Notes: generated by a model not told the origin, from the sequence alone. DNA of 64,000 nucleotides from Anaerovirgula multivorans (GCF_900188145.1 NZ_FZOJ01000003.1:233558-297557); one strand, 5' to 3'. Counted from the stretch's first letter, positions 47,016-55,036 are shown. Numbers and translations are program-made.

Positions 47016-47144
47016 CCTCTCCTAATTTAGAGAAGGAGATCCACCAAAAGTGGTGGAAGATTCTCCCCCAATAATGATTATGATTGTATTAATCAAAGTC
47101 TTATGACTCCCCTCGGGAATTGAATCCATTTCCACCACCTCCTT
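47016..47144 (-). promoter_or_regulatory. Candidate RNA switch in mgtE leader
   Basis: On the minus strand the mgtE Shine-Dalgarno AGGAGA (47018-47023) can pair with TCTCCT (47034-47039). Upstream, CCACCA/TGGTGG (47051-47056 with 47041-47046) forms a local hairpin, while GTGGTGGAA at the leader-ORF ribosome binding site (47130-47138) is exactly complementary to TTCCACCAC (47050-47058). The last two pairings exclude one another. No M-box aptamer is present. Confidence 0.4.
47022..47129 (-). CDS. Putative 35-residue leader peptide upstream of mgtE
   Basis: A short ORF starts at ATG (complement of 47127-47129) behind AAGGAGGTGGTGG and ends 13 bases before mgtE. It begins MDSIPEGSHK, has a run of five Ile (TIIIIIGG), and ends SSTTFGGSPSLN. 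Ribosome binding site, size and position fit a regulatory leader, and acidic/Pro codons at the start recall Mg2+-sensing leaders such as mgtL. Translation is unproven and the ORF could be chance. Confidence 0.4.
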   Translation of the reverse strand: MDSIPEGSHKTLINTIIIIIGGESSTTFGGSPSLN

Positions 47145-47173
47145 AAAATTATTCCTATAAAATAGCTATGCTA

Positions 47174-48280
47174 TCAAAAATTAATTTTATCTCTCCTCAT
47201 GTTTACATTCAATACTAAGCCTAAAGCCATCATATTGGAAAGCATGAAGGTTCCTCCGTAGCTTACAAAAGGTAAGGGCTTCCCAGTAACAGGCATAAGA
47301 CCTATCGTCATTCCTATGTTGGCAAAGATATGAAAAGCCAACATAAAAGCAACACCTATTACAATATACGCACCAAAATCATCTTTAGCATCTCTTGCTA
47401 TATTTATACATTTAACCAGCATAATTCCATACAATATAATCAATACAGTAACTCCTATAAATCCTAACTCTTCAGCTAGCACAGAAAAGATAAAGTCTGT
47501 TTGTTTTTCTGGTAAAAATCCAAATTGACTTTGAGTACCTCTAAACAAGCCTTTACCAAAAACCATACCATTCCCAACGGCCAATCTAGATTGTATAGCA
47601 TGATATCCCTTCCCCATAGGGTCAAGATCTGGATTTAGAAATGTCAAAATCCGATCCTTTTGATAACCCTTCAAAAAACCGATCCATGCCAAAGGGATAC
47701 TTATGGTCCCCAAAACGCCTGTAATCATAATGTGCTTATACTTTAATCCTGCCACAAAAATCATGCCAAAGGTGAAGAAAGTAAAAGCCATAGTTGTTCC
47801 TAAGTCAGGTTGCAATGAAATCAAAACTATGGGTACGCCTGCAAAGGCCAATATTTTTCCTAGAGTAGATAATTTATACAATGAATCCTTGTGATCATCA
47901 ATAATCTTGGCTAGGCAAATAATGATACCAATTTTTGCGAAATCAGAGGGTTGGAATTGGTGTCCTCCTATTCGAATCCATCGGTTTGCACCCCACCGTT
48001 CCATTCCTGTACCAAATAATAGAACTGTCACCAATAATAAGTTAGAAAAAAAATAAATAGGTATATATAATTTTGCTAAAGTATTATAATCGATAAATAA
48101 TATAAGAATAATTGCAATAAACCCCATAACAATAGAAGCTACTTGAGTTCTAATAAATCTTTCATACCCTAAACTATAAGTAGCACTGCCAATCATAACG
48201 ACCCCTATAATACATATCATCAAAACTACTGCTATTAAACCATAATTAATTTTCTTTATTAATTTATTCTCCATTTTCAT
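47174..48280 (-). CDS. rodA: Rod shape-determining protein RodA (SEDS glycosyltransferase)
   Basis: A 368-residue polytopic protein of the SEDS family (ten predicted spans) that polymerises lipid II for cell elongation. The signatures GANRWIRIGGHQFQPSDFAK, QPDLGTTMAF and GKPLPFVSYGGTFMLSNM are clear. A cluster next to mgtE without mreBCD or a penicillin-binding protein is unusual but not rare in Clostridia. FtsW is the alternative, but the short N-terminus favours RodA. Confidence 0.88.
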   Translation of the reverse strand: MKMENKLIKKINYGLIAVVLMICIIGVVMIGSATYSLGYERFIRTQVASIVMGFIAIILILFIDYNTLAKLYIPIYFFSNLLLVTVLLFGTGMERWGANRWIRIGGHQFQPSDFAKIGIIICLAKIIDDHKDSLYKLSTLGKILAFAGVPIVLISLQPDLGTTMAFTFFTFGMIFVAGLKYKHIMITGVLGTISIPLAWIGFLKGYQKDRILTFLNPDLDPMGKGYHAIQSRLAVGNGMVFGKGLFRGTQSQFGFLPEKQTDFIFSVLAEELGFIGVTVLIILYGIMLVKCINIARDAKDDFGAYIVIGVAFMLAFHIFANIGMTIGLMPVTGKPLPFVSYGGTFMLSNMMALGLVLNVNMRRDKINF

Positions 48281-48324
48281 TATTCATTCATCCTCTATAG
48301 TAGATTCGCCAAAAATATATGGTA

Positions 48325-48358
48325 ATAAACCTTTTTTATTTCCATATAAAAGGTTTAT
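48325..48358. repeat. 11-bp inverted repeat between SASP and rodA
   Basis: ATAAACCTTTT and its exact complement around a 12-base A/T loop, 45 bases upstream of rodA. It may be a weak terminator or an operator. The remainder of the 48281-48533 gap holds the SASP terminator. Confidence 0.3.
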
Positions 48359-48466
48359 ATTATCTTTTATGCAAGAACAAAACAAAAATATATATACTCA
48401 TTTATATATAAGGATTACATAACTAGTTTACTCTAATGATTATCCTTTTTCAACCTATATTTTTTG

Positions 48467-48508
48467 AAAACAACAAAAGCGGAGCAAAGGCTCCGCTTTT
48501 GTTGTTTT
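48467..48508 (-). terminator. Terminator of the SASP gene
   Basis: A perfect 19-bp stem beginning AAAACAACAAAAGCGGAGC with a 4-base loop, flanked by Ts on both strands, 25 bases after the SASP stop. Confidence 0.8.
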
Positions 48509-48533
48509 TATTTTACAGTAAACATAAAGTTTA

Positions 48534-48755
48534 TTATCTACCACTCATATTTCTTTCAGCTGTTTCGATTAATCTTTTAACCATATATCCACCAACATAA
48601 CCGTTTTGTCTAGCTGTTAAGTTACCTTTATCTGTTGCTTCATAGTTAGTTAGACCTAGTTCATTGGCGATCTCAGTTTTCATTTGATTCAATGCCTGAC
48701 GTGCTTCTGGAACTACTAATTGGTTTCTACCTGTATTGTTATTATTAGTTGCCAT
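48534..48755 (-). CDS. Alpha/beta-type small acid-soluble spore protein
   Basis: A 73-residue DNA-binding protein that coats spore DNA. The signatures VVPEARQALNQMKTEIANEL (containing the germination-protease region around TEIANELG), NLTARQNGYVGGYMVKRLIE and a basic-to-polar C-terminus match the family. Strong AAGGAAGGAGG site; sigma-G control is expected but I did not read a promoter. Confidence 0.95.
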   Translation of the reverse strand: MATNNNNTGRNQLVVPEARQALNQMKTEIANELGLTNYEATDKGNLTARQNGYVGGYMVKRLIETAERNMSGR

Positions 48756-48961
48756 GATCTGTCCTCCTTCCTTAAATGTTATTTGTAGTGTTTAGCTACA
48801 ATAATATTATCTGTATTATAAATGCTTTTACTCATTGTAATATATAGAATAAAAACCTATTTTTAAAAGATATGGAATATTTTTCATTGCATAAAAAATA
48901 AGTACTTAAATAACAAGTACCTATTTTAGAAGTATCTCCTATTCCTATTTAAGATAAGTAT

Positions 48962-49195
48962 TTAGAATTTAAATGAACCGCCAAATAGAAGAATAACTAC
49001 TACGAATACCAAAATTAAGTTTTCGTCAAATTTACAAAACAAGCCTTTTTGTCCAATCAATAGAAAGAGTAGTATAATAATTATGATAGTATTTTTCCCG
49101 CGAAAAAAACCACCAAAAAAGTTACTTAATACATTATCGCTCCCAGTGCCTCCAAAAATATTTCCTAATACATCGTTTTTATTAGTTTCGCTCAT
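48962..49195 (-). CDS. Small membrane protein, unknown
   Basis: A 77-residue protein with two hydrophobic segments (NTIIIIILLFLLIG and ENLILVFVVVILLFGG) and a Gly/Phe/Asn-rich N-terminus (NIFGGTGSDNVLSNFFGGFF). Start at 49195 (MSETNK) follows AAAGGAG. It resembles the short Gly/Phe-rich membrane proteins seen in spore-formers, but I cannot name a function. Confidence 0.6.
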   Translation of the reverse strand: MSETNKNDVLGNIFGGTGSDNVLSNFFGGFFRGKNTIIIIILLFLLIGQKGLFCKFDENLILVFVVVILLFGGSFKF

Positions 49196-49424
49196 TATAT
49201 TCACTCCTTTATAAAGATTTGTTAATCCAGTTCTTATTCTATATTATGTATTTTCCTAGAAGATGTGATAGTTAATAAAAGTTTTTTTACTTTTCTTTTA
49301 TTTGTGATATATATCTTTACCTTATTTTTCAATAATTAATTATTGATCTATTGTTAATAATATAATATGAGAAGCAGGATATGCTTTGGTTATTTAATTA
49401 ACTAAAAATGGAGGTATAAACCAA

Positions 49425-49679
49425 ATGACAACCGTTAATAAGCTAGAGCAAGCCTTGAACAGTGCAAAAAGCTTACAGGCAGATTTAAAAACCTTTTCTA
49501 TGGATACTGAAAATCAACAGGCGCAGCAAATGTTTAATCAGTTATCTACAAACTTAGAAAATACAGTTCAAATGTTGCAATCTCGAGTAGATTTTGTAAA
49601 TAGTGAAGAGCCTCAGTATTTACAAGAAGCTATGGGAATGCAACCACAAAATAATCAACAGCAAAATAAGCTGCAATAA
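49425..49679 (+). CDS. DUF1657 family protein
   Basis: An 84-residue soluble helical protein: MTTVNKLEQALNSAKSLQAD, LKTFSMDTENQQAQQMFNQL and a C-terminal Gln/Asn-rich tail. DUF1657 proteins are found in spore-formers, often near spoVA genes. Role unknown. AATGGAGGTATAAACC precedes the ATG. Convergent with the selenoprotein gene, with a shared terminator. Confidence 0.82.
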   Translation: MTTVNKLEQALNSAKSLQADLKTFSMDTENQQAQQMFNQLSTNLENTVQMLQSRVDFVNSEEPQYLQEAMGMQPQNNQQQNKLQ

Positions 49680-49683
49680 AAAT

Positions 49684-49720
49684 AAAAGGAAGATTAACTT
49701 TCAAAGTAAATCTTCCTTTT
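49684..49720. terminator. Bidirectional terminator (DUF1657 / Sec-thioredoxin)
   Basis: AAAAGGAAGATT and its exact complement AATCTTCCTTTT around a 13-base loop, with A/T runs on both sides. Confidence 0.75.
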
Positions 49721-49729
49721 ATTTTGCCT

Positions 49730-50314
49730 TTAAAACTTTTCTTTTAGCGCACTAAAGTCTAAAGGTCCAATCAGCACATCAACAATTGTTCCTTCCTTAT
49801 TAATAAGATAAGTTGTTGGAGTATACCTTACCTGATATTGATAAGCTATAGCAGCATCTTTATCTACTAAACCAGGAAAGCTATATCCTTCTTTTTCTAT
49901 ATATTGTTTTACTGTATTCATATCCTCCATAGCACTCACAGCAATTACAACAAAATCATTGCTTTCATTGGCTTGATGAAACTCATCAAGGTGCGGCATT
50001 TCCGCTCTACAGGGAGGTCATGTGGTTCTAAAAAAATTTAAAACAATATTTTTTCCCCTATAATCCTCTAAGCTTTCCTGTTGTCCATTTATGTTTTCTA
50101 GTGTGAAATCAGGTGCAATATTACCAATTGCAATACCTACTGTTTCTTCTCCATTTGAAGCTTCTTCACTTGCTTTTTTCTCTCCATCTTCCTTTACCAC
50201 AGCTATGTTCCCAGTTAGTTCTTCTCCGTTATTATAAAGCATCTTAATTGTCAACAATCCTAAACCAGTAATTATGATCAATATAAATCCTATGATAAGT
50301 AATATTTTTTTCAT
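49730..50314 (-). CDS. Selenocysteine-containing TlpA/ResA-like thioredoxin
   Basis: A 194-residue membrane-anchored thiol-disulfide protein encoded across an in-frame UGA (complement of 50018-50020, residue 99). The UGA stands where relatives have the first Cys of the WCPPC motif: FFRTT-Sec-PPCRAEMP. The frame is otherwise intact: N-terminal helix (KKILLIIGFILIIITGLG), IAPDFTLENINGQ, DYRGKNIVLNFF, DKDAAIAYQYQVRYTPTTYL, DVLIGPL. A hairpin 12 bases after the UGA can serve as SECIS. It sits 13 bases after ccdA, which would keep it reduced. A premature stop in a pseudogene is the alternative, but the downstream half is fully conserved. Confidence 0.85.
49993..50020 (-). other. Sec UGA codon and candidate SECIS hairpin (thioredoxin)
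   Basis: UGA at 50018-50020 is followed after exactly 12 bases by GCGG-AAATG-CCGC (49993-50005 in reverse). Stem plus 5-base loop, distance and local GC richness suit a bacterial SECIS. Minimal, so its activity needs an RNA fold check. Confidence 0.6.
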
Positions 50315-50327
50315 CTTTATCCCCCCG

Positions 50328-51029
50328 CTATAGTCCTAGATCAATAAAATAGAAATACCCACTGAATTCCATCATTTTATCGAAAAATATAATCAATCCC
50401 AACAGAATTAACAAAACGCCTCCTACCTTTGAAACATATGGTGATATTTTATCATATCTTCTTAAAAACCCATTAAACTGATTTGTTAATAGAGCTGTTA
50501 GTAAAAAAGGTATTCCTAAGCCTAAAGAATAAATTGATAATAAGATCATACCTCTATACACTGTAGCAGTGGTACCCGCGTACAAAAGAATAGCCCCTAA
50601 AACTGATCCAACACATGGACTCCATCCTGCTGCAAAAGCCATCCCCATCAAAAATGAGCCTAGCCCGTTGGTTATCTTTGCTGGAGATTTAAATCGAAAT
50701 TCACGGTTTAATATAGATGGATTTACGACCCCAAGCATATATAAACCAAAAAATATGATAAATAAACCACTTACTTTATTAAATACATTTCTATACCGAA
50801 AAAAAACTCCACCAATAAAGCTGGCTGAAGCACCCATAACTATAAAGATCAGAGAAAATCCCAAAACAAAGGTAAAGGCTCTTGCTAAAACCACTCTTTT
50901 TTTAGGTTCATTATTATCTATAAATCCCCCACTTATAAAGCCTATATATGCTGGCACTAATGGCAATACACAGGGTGATAAAAATGACAGCATCCCTGCT
51001 AATACTGCCACCAATAATGATACTTGCAT
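50328..51029 (-). CDS. ccdA: CcdA-type thiol-disulfide transmembrane protein
   Basis: A 233-residue six-helix protein that carries reducing equivalents across the membrane to periplasmic thioredoxin-like proteins. CVLPLVPAYIGFISG near residue 21 and AAGWSPCVGSVLGAIL near 135 provide the two conserved redox cysteines. It pairs with the Sec-thioredoxin downstream (13-base gap), a known CcdA-ResA arrangement. Confidence 0.92.
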   Translation of the reverse strand: MQVSLLVAVLAGMLSFLSPCVLPLVPAYIGFISGGFIDNNEPKKRVVLARAFTFVLGFSLIFIVMGASASFIGGVFFRYRNVFNKVSGLFIIFFGLYMLGVVNPSILNREFRFKSPAKITNGLGSFLMGMAFAAGWSPCVGSVLGAILLYAGTTATVYRGMILLSIYSLGLGIPFLLTALLTNQFNGFLRRYDKISPYVSKVGGVLLILLGLIIFFDKMMEFSGYFYFIDLGL

Positions 51030-51112
51030 AATTCTTCATCCCCCTCAAGTCATCTCCTCCATGAGGAAAGTTTTTTCATTTTCTTAAACATATTTACAGA
51101 TTTATAAAATTA

Positions 51113-51856
51113 TTACATGGTACTTTCTTTTCTATATATTTCATAGGTATGCAGTAAATAATTGAAAGCATTGATGGCTAAATCAATGTCTTCTTCTTTT
51201 GGTTCTAGCACTGTAATCCACTGTAGGATATTTATATATTTATCCCATTTTGTATTTGTTAAAGCAAATTTTTTAGCTATTTGAACAGCAACCAAAAATA
51301 TTAAGAAGAACCATAAAATGGAGTCAATATTAAAAAACCATAGGATAGAATAAAGAATAATAATAATGAGGCCTAGATTAGAACCACATCTTTTATTAAA
51401 TCTAGATGCTTTTTTCACTAAGTATCGGTTTACATATCCATGCTTGGTATAACAATTTATTACTTTATGTTCTGCTCCATGGTGTTGAAAAAGTCGAATA
51501 ATCTTTCTTATATTTACCAAAATAGTGAGCACCATCATTCCATAAAACCACTTCTGATTAATAGGCAGAGTTGATACCCCCTCAAATAACGGCAAATGAA
51601 ATATTTCTTCCAATAGAATAAGGGCGATCAATAGGGTCATCAGTATTTTATATTTTATGTTCATAATTCTCCATTGATAATAGCCTACTAAAATACCCCC
51701 TAAAATGAATTTCCCTTCCAGCTTTCTTAACCATCTTTTAGGCAATATCCAATCTACTTCATATTGAATATCTTCCTTAACTTTTGTTGTTTTTACCTTT
51801 AGTACATCACAAAAAAAAGTGATGCCATTATTGTGAGCATATCCACCTAGTTTCAT
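51113..51856 (-). CDS. DUF1385 family protein
   Basis: A 247-residue membrane protein with four or more hydrophobic helices and the family hallmark HHGAEHKVINCYTKHG followed by SRFNKRCGSNLGLIIIILY. His, Glu and Cys in these motifs hint at a metal site. Function unknown. Its start is immediately upstream (reverse) of repeat B. Confidence 0.82.
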   Translation of the reverse strand: MKLGGYAHNNGITFFCDVLKVKTTKVKEDIQYEVDWILPKRWLRKLEGKFILGGILVGYYQWRIMNIKYKILMTLLIALILLEEIFHLPLFEGVSTLPINQKWFYGMMVLTILVNIRKIIRLFQHHGAEHKVINCYTKHGYVNRYLVKKASRFNKRCGSNLGLIIIILYSILWFFNIDSILWFFLIFLVAVQIAKKFALTNTKWDKYINILQWITVLEPKEEDIDLAINAFNYLLHTYEIYRKESTM

Positions 51857-51877
51857 TTTCTCACTCCAAATGTATTA

Positions 51878-52005
51878 TATATAGATATACGCCTGTAAAT
51901 TTTCTAAGGTTTCGCCCTTGGCTAAAAAAACGCAGCTAAGGACTGCAAATGTAGCCCTTAGTATATTAAAATTTAAGCCTTAAGACGTATGCTCATATAT
52001 AGATA
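51878..52005. repeat. Dispersed palindromic repeat, copy B
   Basis: In reverse orientation this 128-bp element repeats copy A: TAAATTTTAATATACTAAGG then GCTACATTTGCAG, AGGGCGAAACC and a degenerate right arm. The ends are inverted repeats (TATATAG-ATACG type). Together with the CRP/FNR-type site it fills the 316-bp gap 51857-52172, which has no gene. Confidence 0.65.
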
Positions 52006-52093
52006 CCCAATTTTGAACCATAATAAAAATAAACCTAAATCTATAGTTTCATTATAGACGATAATCATTATTTTCAAAAGATTTTTCTGGATT

Positions 52094-52135
52094 TTGATTT
52101 AAATCACAGCTCATTTTTAAGGATGTGGTTATACT
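52094..52135 (+). promoter_or_regulatory. CRP/FNR-type site and -10 box before hemerythrin gene
   Basis: TTGAT-TTAA-ATCAC (52094-52107) matches the FNR-family consensus TTGAT-N4-ATCAA at 9 of 10 positions. A TATACT -10 lies at 52130-52135; its predicted start near 52142 puts the site centre at about -41.5, the classical class II activator position. Confidence 0.5.
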
Positions 52136-52172
52136 AAAGGTAAGATTAATTAAAATCAAGGAGGAAAAATAC

Positions 52173-52733
52173 ATGAAAGCAGTAAAAGTACTTATGGATG
52201 AGCATCAGAATATTTTAAGAATGTTAAAGGTTATTAGAAGCCTGTGCTTGCAAACCTTTAATACCAAAGAGATTTATTATAAGGGTTATTATGATGCCAT
52301 AGATTTTATTAGAAATTATGCTGATAAATTTCATCATGGTAAGGAGGAAGATATTTTATTTGATAAAATGTCTTCCGAACTAGGTCCCGCCATCAAACAA
52401 GGACCCATTTATGGCATGTTGGCAGAGCATGATTTAGGTCGATTGTTTGTTAAAACCTTAGAAGAAGCTTTGCATGCTGCTAAGAAGGGCTCTGAAGAAG
52501 CTAAGGTTGATATCGTTGCCAATGCTATTGCCTATACAGATTTATTATATCGTCATATTGATAAAGAAGATACAGCGATCTTTACCTTTGCAGAAAGCAG
52601 CTTTGATAAAGATATGCACCAGGAAATAGATCATTTGTTTGAAGGAGCTAAGGAAAGGTTAGATAGCAAGGCTACGGAGAAAAAATACGTTGCTATGTTG
52701 GAAGAACTAGAAAAATACGTTAAGAATATCTAA
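52173..52733 (+). CDS. Hemerythrin-domain protein
   Basis: A 186-residue non-haem di-iron protein: MDEHQNIL, FHHGKEEDILFDKM (HxxxE), GMLAEHDLGR, and YRHIDKEDTAIF provide the expected His/Glu ligands of a bacterial hemerythrin, though this is the larger DUF-type hemerythrin domain. Possible roles are O2 or NO binding and iron storage under stress. ATG at 52173 follows AAGGAGGAAAAAT; the longer frame from 52125 lacks a site. Confidence 0.87.
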   Translation: MKAVKVLMDEHQNILRMLKVIRSLCLQTFNTKEIYYKGYYDAIDFIRNYADKFHHGKEEDILFDKMSSELGPAIKQGPIYGMLAEHDLGRLFVKTLEEALHAAKKGSEEAKVDIVANAIAYTDLLYRHIDKEDTAIFTFAESSFDKDMHQEIDHLFEGAKERLDSKATEKKYVAMLEELEKYVKNI

Positions 52734-52765
52734 AAAAGAACTTGTGCAACAACGTTGAAACAGCA

Positions 52766-52838
52766 ATGTATTAATGTAGGGGCGACCTGTGGTCGCCCGA
52801 ATCCATCTAGGCGACCACAGGTCGCCCCTACAATACAT
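52766..52838. repeat. GC-rich inverted repeat element
   Basis: Two arms of 23 bp (52775-52797 and 52810-52832) beginning TGTAGGGGCGACCTGTGGTC are perfect complements with a 12-base loop; outer ATGTATT/AATACAT arms extend it. It is much richer in GC than its surroundings. It resembles REP/MITE elements of Firmicutes, which would explain the abrupt composition change. Could also terminate the hemerythrin transcript. Confidence 0.75.
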
Positions 52839-52892
52839 AACCCATCTTAAATACTAAGATATAAGCATTTTTTCAAAAACCCCAAAAGCAAG

Positions 52893-52948
52893 AAAGAGAG
52901 AATGAATATATTGCAACATACGTATCAATATATATCACATCTCTCTTT
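52893..52948 (-). terminator. Terminator of the dehydratase activase gene
   Basis: AAAGAGAGA pairs with TCTCTCTTT, with further ATG/CAT and AATATATTG/CAATATAT pairing inside. Ts flank it on the minus strand. Confidence 0.6.
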
Positions 52949-52968
52949 TATATTATCTTTCTTCTGTA

Positions 52969-53940
52969 TTATAAGCTATTTGTCCATTTTCCACAGCGGT
53001 CTCCCCACATGGCAATCACTTGTTTATCTAACTCTACCTTAATTACTTCACAGTTATTGGAGCAACCACCACATTCAAAGGTAGAAGGCATAAAATCTAG
53101 ATCAGCTGCTTCAAAACCTCTGAAGTTTGTATCGCTTCCTGTTTCCTCCATCAATTCTTTAGCTAGTATAGCTGAACCTAAAGCCCCCATAATATTAAAA
53201 TATTTTGGGATAATCACCTCATGACCGATTTCCTTTTCAAAGGCTGATTTAATGCCTTTATTAGCTGCTACACCTCCTTGAAAGACAAAGGGTGGCTCTA
53301 GCTTTTTACCTCTGCCTAAGTTGTTAATGTAGTTTCTTACTAATGCTTCACACAATCCTCTGATAATTTCCCCTTTAGAAAATCCAAATTGCTGCTTTGC
53401 AATCATATCAGACTCTGCAAAAACAGTACATCTTCCAGCAATCCTCACATCCCTCTCAGCGGCTAATGCCATATCTCCAAATTTTTCAATAGGAACCCCT
53501 AATCTTTCTGCTTGATGATCTAAAAAGGAACCTGTGCCTGCTGCACAAACGGTATTCATGGCAAAATCCACAACCATTTGATTTTCAATAATAATGATTT
53601 TTGAATCTTGTCCTCCGATTTCAAAAATCGTTTTTACATCAGGAACAACCTGTGCGGTAGCAGTTGCATGGGCGGTTATTTCATTTTTAATCACGTCTGC
53701 ACCCACCATCACTCCCACCAGCTGTCGCCCACTTCCGGTAGTACCTACTCCTTTGATGTTGGTGTTCTGGTCTATATTTTTTTTAAGCTCCCTTAATCCA
53801 TTTTTGACAGATTCTAAAGGTTGGCCATTTGTTCGAATATATTGGCTATGCACTACTTCGCCTTCATTATTTAAAGCAACTATATTTGTGCTCACTGAAC
53901 CAACATCTATGCCTAAATATATATCCTGCAACGATTTCAT
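52969..53940 (-). CDS. Acyl-CoA dehydratase activase (ASKHA ATPase)
   Basis: A 323-residue homologue of the (R)-2-hydroxyacyl-CoA dehydratase activators (HgdC/BadG type). YLGIDVGSVSTNIVAL, FEIGGQDSKIII, NTVCAAGTGSFLDHQAERLG and FQGGVAANKGIKSAF make the ATPase and 4Fe-4S site (CAAGTGSFLD region). An extra C-terminal Cys cluster, CGGCSNNCEVIKVELD...GDRCGKW, resembles activases that pair with large DUF2229-type partners. Four bases separate it from the next gene. Confidence 0.87.
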   Translation of the reverse strand: MKSLQDIYLGIDVGSVSTNIVALNNEGEVVHSQYIRTNGQPLESVKNGLRELKKNIDQNTNIKGVGTTGSGRQLVGVMVGADVIKNEITAHATATAQVVPDVKTIFEIGGQDSKIIIIENQMVVDFAMNTVCAAGTGSFLDHQAERLGVPIEKFGDMALAAERDVRIAGRCTVFAESDMIAKQQFGFSKGEIIRGLCEALVRNYINNLGRGKKLEPPFVFQGGVAANKGIKSAFEKEIGHEVIIPKYFNIMGALGSAILAKELMEETGSDTNFRGFEAADLDFMPSTFECGGCSNNCEVIKVELDKQVIAMWGDRCGKWTNSL

Positions 53941-53944
53941 CCCC

Positions 53945-55036
53945 TTATGATATTTTTCTAACTCGCTTCCCTTTGATTAAATCTAAAAACGCCTCAATCC
54001 TTGTTAAGTTATTGGTAGTGCCTGTTTGCTCATCAATAGACAATGTCAAAACTGGAATGCCTAGGTCAGCTGTTATTTTAGGTACAATACTTTGTGAAAC
54101 CAGTTCTGGCAAACAACCAAAAGGCATTAAGTGTACTACACCGTCAAAACCTCTTTCACTAAAATCCACAATATGTCCAACGGTTTGCTTTGCATGACCA
54201 CCAATTTCAATAGGGATATACCTTTCCCCCTTACTAAGAATTTCTGTTTCATGACTATGATTCATGAACTTAGGTAATGCATTATAGTTAATCCACTGAG
54301 TTAAGTACTGAGAGCGTTCTACCTCTACCCCCAATGAACCTAATACCTCTTCTAACTTCATATTGATGGAGGCCTCCATTACAACGTAAATTTCCCCAAC
54401 AATACCAATCTTAACTTTTTTATTTTCTGCTATAGGTACTTGTTTAATCTGGCTTAATAATTCTTTACCATCTTCAAAAGCCTCTTCCATTGCTTTTTTC
54501 GTATAGGCCCTATCAAAAAGATTTTGTATTTTTTCCCAAGCTCTTGTAGTCTCACCTTTTTTAAATTCATAGGCTCTAGTTTTCTGAACTTCTTTTTCCA
54601 AAACATCTAATTTCTTAATCATATCATAAACAAGCATGAGAGATTTTCCAACCTTATACCAAGAACTATCTCCCTTAATCCTTAAAACATTTTGTAGAAA
54701 TTTTTTATAATCCCTAAACATAGAATCAAAAACAATAAATTCTACATTATAGTCTTCTTCCTCTAATATACGACTATGAACTCGCTCATAAAAACCTGCT
54801 CTGCAGGGACCATGACCTCCTGAGGTGACGATGACCTCTGTGCCTTTTTCTACCGCCTCCATATAACTTCCCATAATTACCTTCAAAGGAAAGCAAGCAA
54901 ATTCAGGACTATATTTTACCCCTAAATTGATAGTCCTTTGGCTTGGTTTTGGAGGCATAATTACTTCATGTCCTAACAATTCTAAAAGCTTTTTATATAC
55001 TACCGTCGTTCCCATATAAGGAAAAGACACCTTCAT
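53945..55036 (-). CDS. 2-hydroxyacyl-CoA dehydratase-like subunit (DUF2229 type) A
   Basis: A 363-residue protein with conserved Cys in KYSPEFACFPLKVIMGSYME and SGGHGPCRAGFYERVH, and the C-terminal DFSERGFDGVVHLMPFGCLP then EQTGTTNNLTRIEAFLDLI. These resemble the CoA-dehydratase/activase-related protein. It is homologous in plan to the gene that follows, suggesting an ancient duplication and a heterodimer. The substrate is unknown. Confidence 0.8.
   Translation of the reverse strand: MKVSFPYMGTTVVYKKLLELLGHEVIMPPKPSQRTINLGVKYSPEFACFPLKVIMGSYMEAVEKGTEVIVTSGGHGPCRAGFYERVHSRILEEEDYNVEFIVFDSMFRDYKKFLQNVLRIKGDSSWYKVGKSLMLVYDMIKKLDVLEKEVQKTRAYEFKKGETTRAWEKIQNLFDRAYTKKAMEEAFEDGKELLSQIKQVPIAENKKVKIGIVGEIYVVMEASINMKLEEVLGSLGVEVERSQYLTQWINYNALPKFMNHSHETEILSKGERYIPIEIGGHAKQTVGHIVDFSERGFDGVVHLMPFGCLPELVSQSIVPKITADLGIPVLTLSIDEQTGTTNNLTRIEAFLDLIKGKRVRKIS

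Noticed and set aside
47009..47173. M-box (ykoK) magnesium riboswitch before mgtE
   Set aside because: The leader is only about 165 bases to rodA and lacks the conserved M-box blocks; only the short ORF and hairpins are seen.
49730..49999. Separate short thioredoxin-domain gene
   Set aside because: It is the second half of the same Sec-containing thioredoxin; the frame is continuous through UGA at 50018-50020.
52750..52960. CRISPR-like array
   Set aside because: Only one inverted repeat plus a terminator; no regularly spaced repeats or cas genes.
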